DNA from: Clostridium sp. UBA2485
GTDB lineage: Bacteria > Bacillota > Clostridia > Clostridiales > Clostridiaceae
NCBI RefSeq assembly: GCF_002341865.1
Contig: NZ_DDOV01000071.1
Coordinates: 11,549-20,131, forward strand
Length of the DNA: 8,583 nucleotides
Reading direction: 5' to 3'
Of this stretch, positions 1 to 5,100 are shown piece by piece. A model generated the notes under the pieces. That model saw only the letters and a list, made by a program, of their open reading frames with translations, did not search any database and was not told the DNA's origin. The translations under genes were made by a program, and so were the position numbers. The first letter of the stretch is position 1; each line of letters starts with the position of its first letter.

Positions 1-302
1 TTGTAAGATCTCTTTGTATGAATCCAGAAATCATGCTATTTGATGAAGTAACTGCATCATTAGATCCAGAAATGGTCCGCGAGATACTTGATGTCATGCT
101 AGAACTTGCTGAAGAAGGCATGACAATGATTATCGTTACCCATGAAATGGAGTTTGCAAAAGCTGTAGCTAATCGGATTATATTTATCGATAAAGGAAAA
201 ATTACAGAAGAATCCACTGCAGAAGAATTCTTTAATAATCCTAAAACAGAACGTGCAAAAGGATTCTTGAATATATTTAATTTTGAAAGAGGTGCTTTAT
301 AA
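1..302 (+). CDS. Amino-acid ABC transporter ATP-binding protein, C-terminal part (5' partial)
   Basis: This is the end of the nucleotide-binding subunit of a polar amino-acid uptake ABC transporter, which hydrolyses ATP on the cytoplasmic face of the permease. The reading frame is open to the window edge (frame from base 3, about 99 residues), so the ATG at 18 is internal. The window starts just after where the LSGGQ signature should lie. Visible are the Walker B strand and catalytic Glu (IMLFDE), the D-loop (SLDPE) and the His switch (VTHEM). Walker A, Q-loop and signature would be upstream; the usual family length is about 240-250 residues. The C-terminal pattern of acid-rich helix and FFNNPKTERAKGFL is typical of GlnQ/TcyC/ArtP-like ATPases. 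Its TAA stop shares one base with the ATG of the next gene (TAATG at 300-304), so the two are translationally coupled. The family is certain; substrate assignment rests on the neighbour. Confidence 0.93.
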   Translation, partial: VRSLCMNPEIMLFDEVTASLDPEMVREILDVMLELAEEGMTMIIVTHEMEFAKAVANRIIFIDKGKITEESTAEEFFNNPKTERAKGFLNIFNFERGAL

Positions 303-1147
303 TGAAAAAATCTAATAAAATATTATACATATTATCTACTCTTATTCTTGTAATGGGTATATTGGCTGGTTGCTCAAACTCTAATACTGCAACTGGAATT
401 GAGCAAATTAAGAAAAATGATAAAGTCAGAATTGGTGTATTTAGTGACAAACCACCCTTTGGTTATGTAGATTCTAATGGAAAAAATCAAGGTTTTGATG
501 TGTACATTGCAAAACAATTTGCAAAAGATTTACTTGGTGATGAAAATAAAGTTGAATTTGTATTAGTTGAAGCTGCAAGCAGAGTTGAATATCTTGAATC
601 TAACAAAGTTGATATTCTTCTTGCTAACTTTACTGTAACTGATGAAAGAAAAGAAAAAGTTGATTTTGCTAATCCTTACATGAAAGTATCACTAGGTGTT
701 GTTTCTCCTGATGGAGCACCTATAACTAATGTAGATCAATTAAAGGGTAAAAAACTTATTGTAAATAAAGGTACAACTGCTGAAGCATATTTCACAAAAA
801 ATTATCCAGATATTGAATTATTAAAATACGAACAAAATACAGAAGCATTCCAAGCTTTAAAAGATGGTCGTGGCGCTGCACTTGCTCATGACAACACACT
901 ACTATTTTCTTGGGCAAAAGAAAATAAAGGCTATACAACAAGCATTACTAGCCTTGGAAATCAAGATACAATTGCACCTGCTGTAAAAAAAGGAAATACA
1001 GAACTTCTTAATTGGATTAACGATGAATTAACAGAACTTGGTAAAGAAAACTTTATTCAAAAAGCTTATGACGAAACTTTACTTCCTTCCTATGGAAAAG
1101 ACGTTGATCCTAAAGAAGTTATTATTGAAGGCGGTAAGCTTCAATAA
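302..1147 (+). CDS. Amino-acid ABC transporter substrate-binding lipoprotein, CjaA-like (probably cysteine or cystine)
   Basis: Extracytoplasmic receptor of the transporter, 281 residues, family SBP_bac_3 (PBPb fold). Residues 1-24 form a lipoprotein signal: basic MKKSNK, a hydrophobic core and a lipobox ending LAGC, so Cys24 would be lipidated and anchor the protein to the outer membrane face. Family landmarks are KPPFGYVDSNGK (50-61) followed by GFD at 64-66, the ligand-site region ASRVEYL (92-98), ANFTVTDERKEKVDFANPYM (108-127), VNKGTTAEAYF (154-164) and LAHDNTLL (194-201). From memory these blocks closely resemble Campylobacter CjaA, whose structure was solved with cysteine bound; glutamate/aspartate receptors such as PEB1a are the alternative. 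The start is fixed by the ATG overlapping the ATPase stop; its ribosome-binding site (GAAAGAGG) lies inside the ATPase end. A permease gene is expected upstream of the window. Family is certain; cysteine specificity is inferred. Confidence 0.93.
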   Translation: MKKSNKILYILSTLILVMGILAGCSNSNTATGIEQIKKNDKVRIGVFSDKPPFGYVDSNGKNQGFDVYIAKQFAKDLLGDENKVEFVLVEAASRVEYLESNKVDILLANFTVTDERKEKVDFANPYMKVSLGVVSPDGAPITNVDQLKGKKLIVNKGTTAEAYFTKNYPDIELLKYEQNTEAFQALKDGRGAALAHDNTLLFSWAKENKGYTTSITSLGNQDTIAPAVKKGNTELLNWINDELTELGKENFIQKAYDETLLPSYGKDVDPKEVIIEGGKLQ

Positions 1148-1162
1148 TTTACTTAGTAAAAA

Positions 1163-1196
1163 ATAAGATGCTCCACACTTCTAAGGAGCATCTTAT
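1163..1196. terminator. Hairpin terminator between the transporter and the convergent pseudogene
   Basis: A perfect 12-bp stem (1163-1174 with 1185-1196) closes a 10-nt loop 15 nt after the receptor stop. A run of six A precedes it on the plus strand, so the T-tract follows the stem only when read on the minus strand. On the plus strand the stem runs into GCAATTG, the first bases of the MITE-like element. It may serve both converging genes, or the plus-strand T-tract may have been displaced by the element. Confidence 0.65.
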
Positions 1197-1197
1197 G

Positions 1198-1382
1198 CAA
1201 TTGAGAATTGAGAATGGATAATTTACAATTATGGTTGAAATTAATTCTTTATAAATTAATTTCTTTAAATAGATTTTTCAATAAAAGTGACTCTGTCACT
1301 TTTAAAATAAATGAATTTAAAACTTCTCTTGTAAAAGAGAAGTATCCATAATTCTCCATTGTCAATAGTCAATTTTCAATTG
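1198..1382. mobile_element. MITE-like element with 37-bp inverted ends and three internal hairpins
   Basis: The two ends, 1198-1234 and 1346-1382, are inverted copies matching at 29 of 37 positions without gaps. Each arm is built of degenerate 7-nt units (consensus NAATTGA, four units) followed by AATTATGG. Between the arms lie three separate hairpins: a 10-bp stem at 1237-1246/1254-1263, a 9-bp stem at 1283-1291/1295-1303 and a 9-bp stem at 1322-1330/1335-1343. Folded as one strand the whole element makes a cruciform with three side arms. There is no coding frame of note, and no clear target duplication is seen (flanks TTATG and TATAA). Similar CAATTGA-type repeats are common in Clostridium genomes, from memory. 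It sits between the terminator hairpin and the stop of the minus-strand pseudogene, which it probably entered after the gene order was set. Confidence 0.75.
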
Positions 1383-1399
1383 TATAAAGTTTATCTATA

Positions 1400-1942
1400 T
1401 TATGCCTCCCACAAACTCCCTTTGCGAATATTCCATATATCATTTTCATATAAGATTATACTATTATCGTATCCAGCCGCCCCTTTTGGACCGTGCCATC
1501 TAGTAATAGAATATTTAAACCCCTTATCACCTGATTCATTGCTCACTTTATCAATTTTAATTAAAACTCCATCTTTAAATCCTTTTTCGTTTATATATCC
1601 CTCTTCTTTTAATTGTTTTTTGTTTTTTAGCTTTATTTCACTTGAATAATCTTTTGAAAGCTGTTCCAATAATATCTTCTTATCTTCTTCACTAAGGTTT
1701 GTAGCTTGCTCTAAATCTAAGGCAATTACTTTCAAGACATCATCTTTCGCTGGATAAATATCATGAATAATTGTAATATATCCTTCTACAATATCTCCTT
1801 CTATAACATCATTCTCTCACTGTTTTGAGGTACATGAAACTAAAAATAATATGGAAAATATACAAAGTAGCAGTAAAAAAGAAGTCCCTCTTCTTTGACA
1901 TTTTTTATTTTTACTCATAGCATTTCTTAACCATTCTTTCAT
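1400..1942 (-). pseudogene. Broken lipoprotein gene (in-frame TGA at codon 42), function unknown
   Basis: Read on the minus strand from ATG at 1942 there is a lipoprotein leader: basic residues (KNKKCQRR), a hydrophobic run and a lipobox LVSC with Cys at residue 37. The frame then hits TGA at 1819-1817 (codon 42) and continues open, without a shift, for another 138 residues to TAA at 1402-1400, giving about 180 residues if the stop is ignored. The part after the stop (EGDIVEGYITIIHD..., then a charged middle and an end with RWHGPKGAAGYDN and WNIRKGSLWEA) looks like a small secreted beta-rich domain; I do not recognise the family. A second ATG lies one codon upstream (1945); the SD-like AGAGGTG fits ATG 1942 better. 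A TTG at 1735 could only restart translation without the signal peptide. Repeats border it on both sides. A single nonsense mutation is the simplest reading; a sequencing error cannot be excluded. Confidence 0.8.
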
Positions 1943-1968
1943 CATCTACACCTCTTTCATATCTTCTG

Positions 1969-2033
1969 TAAGGGACAGTTCATAATTATGTTTTATAAAA
2001 TTATATTGTTTAATGAAAATGAACCGTCCCTTA
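1969..2033. repeat. Palindromic repeat, copy 1 (TAAGGGACAGTTCAT ends)
   Basis: The left arm at 1969-1983 and right arm at 2019-2033 are inverted copies of 15 bp with one mismatch (A opposite C). The AT-rich centre contains CATAATTAT on the left and TTTAATGAAAATGAAC on the right. A second, more degenerate copy lies at 3794-3868 in the same orientation. It is non-coding and lies 27 bp upstream of the pseudogene start, where a promoter or leader would be. GGGAC-GGTTC palindromes of this kind occur in many Clostridia and resemble REP-type elements mobilised in trans by IS200-like (RAYT) transposases; no transposase is present here. Confidence 0.75.
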
Positions 2034-2140
2034 AATTTACTACTTCAACGAAGTAACTAGTAGCAGTTCACGTAGCTTTAAATGAAATAAATAGATAAAT
2101 TATTTGTCGAATTTTTTTCAAGATTTATTCATTAAAATTG

Positions 2141-2189
2141 TACCATCCTCCTTACAAACGAATACTATGATATTAGAAAGGGGTTGGTA
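2141..2189 (+). promoter_or_regulatory. Possible SD-sequestering leader hairpin of the Sm-like gene
   Basis: The sequence ACCATCCTCCTT (2142-2153), which resembles the anti-SD end of 16S rRNA, can pair with the ribosome-binding region GAAAGGGGTTGGT (2176-2188): 10 of 12 positions pair including one G-T, with mismatches at 2146/2184 and 2151/2179. In addition GTACCAT (2140-2146) is an exact inverted match to ATGGTAC over the start codon (2194-2200), giving a competing pairing. Either would hide the translation start. This is a pairing seen by eye; whether the transcript starts upstream of 2140 is unknown. The remaining 2034-2140 is AT-rich and shows only a 6-bp hairpin at 2041-2055 (TACTTC/GAAGTA) and no convincing promoter. 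Confidence 0.35.
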
Positions 2190-2193
2190 AAAA

Positions 2194-2514
2194 ATGGTAC
2201 CAGAAAACAATAATTATTACAGAGACATGCAAAGTTTACGCGATAGATGTAACATGTATTTAGGCTTTCACGTTATTATAACAATGACAGATGGAAGTAT
2301 GTTTGACGGAATTATTGACGATGTAGATATGGATGGCGTTACTATGTTGGTTGGCGAAGATATGATGGAAGACGGTCCAGATCCAGATCCAGATCAATAT
2401 CGACAATTCAGACCTCGCCGTCGTAGAAGAATGTTCAGACGATTTAGACGTAGAAGATTTCCATTTGCTTCTATAGTTGCATTATCTTTATTACCATTTC
2501 CATTCATTTTTTAA
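2194..2514 (+). CDS. Small Sm-like protein with acidic patch, arginine-rich segment and hydrophobic tail, uncharacterised
   Basis: 106 residues, no named family that I can assign. Residues 18-56 have the pattern of an Sm/LSm strand-bent barrel: YLGFHVIITMTDG (22-34), then FDGIIDDVDMDGVTMLV (37-53), with the glycine after the aspartate and the G-I-I-D-D-V-D turn typical of Sm motif 1. Next comes an acidic stretch (55-67, with DPDPD), then a very basic segment with 13 Arg in residues 70-88, and a purely hydrophobic and aromatic end (89-106, FPFASIVALSLLPFPFIF). The layout suggests nucleic-acid or anionic-surface binding plus membrane or coat association, but this is inference. I recall similar short arginine-rich proteins with FRRFR and LSLLP tails in other Firmicutes, annotated only as hypothetical. 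The start is supported by GAAAGGGG (2176-2183) 10 nt upstream. It stands alone, with a terminator hairpin about 80 nt downstream. Confidence 0.85.
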   Translation: MVPENNNYYRDMQSLRDRCNMYLGFHVIITMTDGSMFDGIIDDVDMDGVTMLVGEDMMEDGPDPDPDQYRQFRPRRRRRMFRRFRRRRFPFASIVALSLLPFPFIF

Positions 2515-2594
2515 TTAGTGAGGAATACTTAAACAAATGGAAATATCAGAAAACTTAAAAACTGTTCCTTAAAATTTAAGATACATTCTAAAAA

Positions 2595-2630
2595 ATAAGA
2601 TTGATTTACATATTCGTAAGTCAATCTTAT
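2595..2630 (-). terminator. Intrinsic terminator of the nitroreductase gene
   Basis: A 14-bp stem (2595-2608 with 2617-2630, one G-T pair) closes an 8-nt loop. Read on the minus strand it is followed by TTTTT and lies 18 nt after the nitroreductase stop. On the plus strand only CTTAAAAG follows, so it would be a weak terminator for the Sm-like gene, although the stem could act in both directions. Confidence 0.75.
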
Positions 2631-2648
2631 CTTAAAAGCTTCTACATT

Positions 2649-3209
2649 CTATTTTATATAGGTAATAGTATTTTCCCTTCTTGCAGGTGCATTAGCTAAA
2701 GCATTTCTCTTATATCCAAATGATACTGCATGTATCTGTCTAAATCCTTCTGGTATTTTAAGTTCATTAATAAAATCTTTTCCTTCATCACTATTTAATA
2801 AGTATTCAATGAATCCAATCCAACATGAACCAATTCCTAAAGACTCTCCTGCTATTAACATATTCTCTACTGCTGCTGCAGAGTCAATTGAAGCATATTT
2901 ATTACCTATTTCTCCAGAAACTAATATTACTGTTGGCGAGTTATAAAACACATGAAACTTCTCATTACTTCCAAATTTTCTCATATAATCGTTATCAGAT
3001 TTTTTAGCAAATTCTTTAAAGCTATAATTTAATCTATCTATTAGATCTTTATTCTGAACTACTGTAAAATGCCAAGGTTGCTTATTTGTAGCACTAGGTG
3101 CATAAATCCCAGCTTCTAATATAGCATTTAGTTCTGATTCTTTTATTTGCTCTGGTAAAAAAACTCTAGTACTTCTTCTATTTCTTATAGTTTTTAAAAT
3201 TTCGTTCAT
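2649..3209 (-). CDS. Nitroreductase family FMN-dependent oxidoreductase
   Basis: 186 residues, full length for the short nitroreductase class, which uses FMN and NAD(P)H to reduce nitro-aromatics, quinones or related electrophiles, normally as a cytoplasmic homodimer. Seen are the FMN phosphate-binding RRSTR (11-15), APSATNKQPW (37-46), the flavin-contacting DSAAAVENM (109-117), GIGSCWIG (125-132) and the C-terminal FGYKR (164-168). The start ATG has AGGGAGG 8 nt upstream. It is divergent from an HxlR-type regulator across a 147-bp gap, the arrangement of Bacillus yodC/yodB, which suggests induction by electrophile or thiol stress. A TATAAT-like hexamer on the minus strand at 3268-3263 could be its -10 box, but no good -35 accompanies it. 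The natural substrate cannot be told from sequence. Confidence 0.93.
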   Translation of the reverse strand: MNEILKTIRNRRSTRVFLPEQIKESELNAILEAGIYAPSATNKQPWHFTVVQNKDLIDRLNYSFKEFAKKSDNDYMRKFGSNEKFHVFYNSPTVILVSGEIGNKYASIDSAAAVENMLIAGESLGIGSCWIGFIEYLLNSDEGKDFINELKIPEGFRQIHAVSFGYKRNALANAPARRENTITYIK

Positions 3210-3300
3210 AATTAAGCCTCCCTACTTAATATACTTTTATTTAATTCCACTTTTTAACATATATTATACTATATATTTATTATAATTGATATGACATAAG

Positions 3301-3322
3301 CTTTAAAGTATGCACTTTTAAG
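3301..3322. promoter_or_regulatory. Dyad operator candidate for the HxlR regulator
   Basis: Half-sites CTTTAAAGT (3301-3309) and ACTTTTAAG (3314-3322) are inverted copies at 8 of 9 positions, separated by ATGC. The dyad lies in the divergent gap, 34 bp before the hxlR-type start. A weak plus-strand promoter, TTGATA (3286-3291), 17-bp spacer and TATGCA (3309-3314), would have its -10 inside the dyad, consistent with autorepression. HxlR proteins bind dyads as winged-helix dimers; the assignment here is inference from position and symmetry. Confidence 0.4.
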
Positions 3323-3356
3323 TAAGATACTATACAAAAGAAGAGAAATAGAATCT

Positions 3357-3677
3357 ATGCCTATTCAAGATAAAAATAATCATATATGCCCAATAGAATA
3401 TACCTTAAGTACCATTGGAGGTAAGTGGAAAATACTTATACTATATCACATAAGTATAGGTAAGATTATGAGATATGGAGAGTTTAAAAAAAGACTTAAT
3501 AGAATTACTCATAAAATGTTAAGCCAGCAACTAAAAGAATTAGAAAAGGATGGTTTAATTAATCGTAAAGAATATCATGAAATTCCTCCTAAAGTTGAAT
3601 ATTTCTTAACAAAGAAGGGTAAAACCTTATTCCTTGTTTTAGAAGTTATGAATAAATGGGGAGAGGAAAACTTATAG
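3357..3677 (+). CDS. HxlR-family winged-helix transcriptional regulator, single-cysteine type
   Basis: 106 residues, standard length. The HxlR signature is clear: CPIEYTLSTIGGKWKILIL (11-29), then the recognition-helix region ITHKMLSQQLKELEKDGLINR and the wing with IPPKVEYFLTKKGK. Cys11 is the only cysteine in the protein and stands where the redox-sensing Cys6 of Bacillus YodB lies, so thiol-based sensing of quinones or diamide-like stress is plausible, perhaps through intersubunit disulfide or S-alkylation. The divergent nitroreductase is the likely target, together with its own promoter. The ribosome-binding site is poor (AGAAGAG about 11 nt upstream), but no alternative in-frame start with a better site is seen. 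Family is certain, the regulatory link is inferred. Confidence 0.92.
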   Translation: MPIQDKNNHICPIEYTLSTIGGKWKILILYHISIGKIMRYGEFKKRLNRITHKMLSQQLKELEKDGLINRKEYHEIPPKVEYFLTKKGKTLFLVLEVMNKWGEENL

Positions 3678-3793
3678 ATAATTATAAAGTTCTTTAAGTT
3701 GATATTATAATTTCTTAATTGCTATAACCTTTAATACTCTCCTAATAGATCTTTAATAATCCAATATCTCAACAGTTAGCATATACATATGTT

Positions 3794-3868
3794 TAAGGGA
3801 CAGTTCATAATTATATTTATATATTTATAACATTATATTATTTAATGAGAATAAAAATGAACCTTCCC
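3794..3868. repeat. Palindromic repeat, copy 2 (degenerate)
   Basis: The left arm TAAGGGACAGTTCAT (3794-3808) is identical to that of copy 1 and is followed by the same ATTAT. The right arm ATGAACCTTCCC (3857-3868) differs from copy 1 by G to T and lacks the closing TTA. The centre is about 10 bp longer than in copy 1 but keeps TTATATT and TTTAATGA. It ends 14 bp upstream of the -35 box of the following gene, so it occupies the upstream promoter region. The rest of 3678-3793 is AT-rich and shows nothing identifiable. Confidence 0.7.
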
Positions 3869-3882
3869 AAATAAAGTTAAAT

Positions 3883-3911
3883 TTGACGTAAAGTAATATT
3901 TTTAATAAAAT
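3883..3911 (+). promoter_or_regulatory. Sigma-A-type promoter of the ucpA-like gene
   Basis: TTGACG (3883-3888) and TAAAAT (3906-3911) are each one base from consensus and are separated by exactly 17 bp. The expected transcription start is near 3918, giving a leader of about 60 nt before the ATG at 3977. Confidence 0.6.
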
Positions 3912-3976
3912 GTAAAATATATGTATAAACTACTTATATTTTAAGCAAAATATTTTATTATTGGTGGGGGAGAATT

Positions 3977-4768
3977 ATGAGAAAATTAGAAGGTAAAGTT
4001 GCACTTATAACTGGTGCTTCTAAAGGAATTGGTGAAGGAATTGCAAAGGTATATGCAAAACATGGTGCAAAAGTTGTTTTAATTGCAAGGTCTTCTTCAG
4101 TAGAAACCTTAGCAGAAACATTAAATAAAGAAGGATTTGAAGCGTTAGCCATAAAAGCTGACGTATCAGATATGGACAGCATTAATAAGGCAGTAAAAGA
4201 ATCTACTGATAAGTTTGGAAAAATAGATATACTTGTAAATAATGCTGGTGTATGTAAACTTGGTAAATTTTTAGATATGTCAGATGAAGATAGGGATTTT
4301 CATATAGATGTAAATATTAAAGGAGTGTGGAATGTTACAAAGGTTGTTCTACCATTAATGATAAAGGAAAAATACGGCAAGATAGTCATAATGTCCTCTG
4401 TTACAGGAGACATAGTAGCTGATCCTTTAGAAACTGCTTATGCTACTACCAAAGCAGCCTTAATTGGATTCACTAAATCTTTAGCAAGAGAAGTGGCAGA
4501 GCATAATATAACTGTTAATGCTATTTGTCCAGGATATGTTAGCACTCCAATGGCTCAAAGTATCGCAGTTCAATCTAATTCTGAAAATCCTGATGCTGTT
4601 ATTAATGGAATTGCAGATGCTGTTCCATTAAAAAGATTAGCAGAGCCTGAAGAAGTAGGAGAACTTGCTGCCTTTTTAGGATCTGATGAATCTTCTTACA
4701 TTACAGGGACACAGATAGTTATAGATGGTGGAAGCACTCTTCCTGAGACAGTTAGTGTTGGAGTATAA
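3977..4768 (+). CDS. ucpA: Short-chain dehydrogenase/reductase, UcpA-like
   Basis: 263 residues, a classical SDR that would use NAD(P)H on a carbonyl or alcohol substrate in the cytoplasm. Seen are the cofactor loop TGASKGIG (12-19), the NNAG motif (88-91), Ser in IMSSVTG (about 141), the catalytic pair YATTK (Tyr155, Lys159) and NAICPGYVSTPM after the active site. Several blocks match my memory of Escherichia coli UcpA closely: NNAGVC-LG-FLDMSD-DRDFHID, NIKGVWNVTK, and the C-terminal end VIDGGSTLPETVSVG. UcpA has no firmly established substrate, with a reported link to furan aldehyde tolerance. The start is supported by GGTGGGGGAG 5 nt upstream and by the N-terminal match. It is a single-gene unit with its own promoter, converging on mccA. 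The family is certain and the UcpA subgroup likely. Confidence 0.92.
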   Translation: MRKLEGKVALITGASKGIGEGIAKVYAKHGAKVVLIARSSSVETLAETLNKEGFEALAIKADVSDMDSINKAVKESTDKFGKIDILVNNAGVCKLGKFLDMSDEDRDFHIDVNIKGVWNVTKVVLPLMIKEKYGKIVIMSSVTGDIVADPLETAYATTKAALIGFTKSLAREVAEHNITVNAICPGYVSTPMAQSIAVQSNSENPDAVINGIADAVPLKRLAEPEEVGELAAFLGSDESSYITGTQIVIDGGSTLPETVSVGV

Positions 4769-4870
4769 AAATTTTAATTTTATTATAGAAAGTTTTGGAA
4801 GAAAAATTTAAGATTTAATAGTTTAAAACTAGATTCCTATATTTTTATATAATATTAAATATCAAACACT

Positions 4871-4970
4871 AAAATATGTGCTTGACCTTTATAAGCATGT
4901 TATTAAAATTAGCATTTAAATAGTACTTAATTTTAATGTATTGTAGCTTTTTACGTCAAGCACATATTTT
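4871..4970. repeat. 100-bp inverted repeat between convergent genes (bidirectional terminator or MITE remnant)
   Basis: Perfect 16-bp arms, AAAATATGTGCTTGAC at 4871-4886 and its complement at 4955-4970, enclose a second perfect 10-bp inverted pair, ATTAAAATTA at 4902-4911 and 4928-4937. A short AAGC/GCTT pair lies between them, so the whole 100 bp can fold into one imperfect hairpin. Four T follow the stem on each strand, so it could terminate both ucpA (ending 103 bp before it) and mccA (ending 131 bp beyond it). The length and internal structure also fit a small non-autonomous element; no target duplication is seen. The rest of 4769-5100 is AT-rich. I looked for an S-box riboswitch and found none. 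Confidence 0.65.
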
Positions 4971-5100
4971 TATAGCATTTGCAATTTGTATTTTATATAA
5001 AAGTTAGTTTTAAAAATATCTACAAAATGGATCATTTAACTTTAAAATCTCTGTACCAGTTTCAAATTATGAATTATAGCTTTACCATCATCCATATTAA

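Noticed and set aside
1198..1382. Possible CRISPR-like array because of repeated 7-nt units.
   Set aside because: The units are short, degenerate and confined to the inverted arms, with no spacers of regular length.
1359..1649. Plus-strand open frame of 96 residues over the lipoprotein pseudogene.
   Set aside because: It begins inside the MITE-like element and is antisense to the lipoprotein frame; the composition is that of a shadow frame.
2105..2160. Minus-strand AAGGAGG followed by ATG, looking like a translation start.
   Set aside because: The frames beyond it close after about four codons; the AAGGAGG is better explained as the complement of the anti-SD-like leader element.
2557..2570. 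AAACTGTTCCTTAA, resembling the inverted arm of the GGGACAGTTC repeat.
   Set aside because: Only a single arm with two differences is present and no partner arm is found within 80 bp, so chance similarity in AT-rich DNA is enough.
5034..5087. 17-residue minus-strand frame just after mccA (MDDGKAIIHNLKLVQRF).
   Set aside because: It has no ribosome-binding site, is very short and has no family match I can recall; it may be a remnant of a lost gene but cannot be supported.
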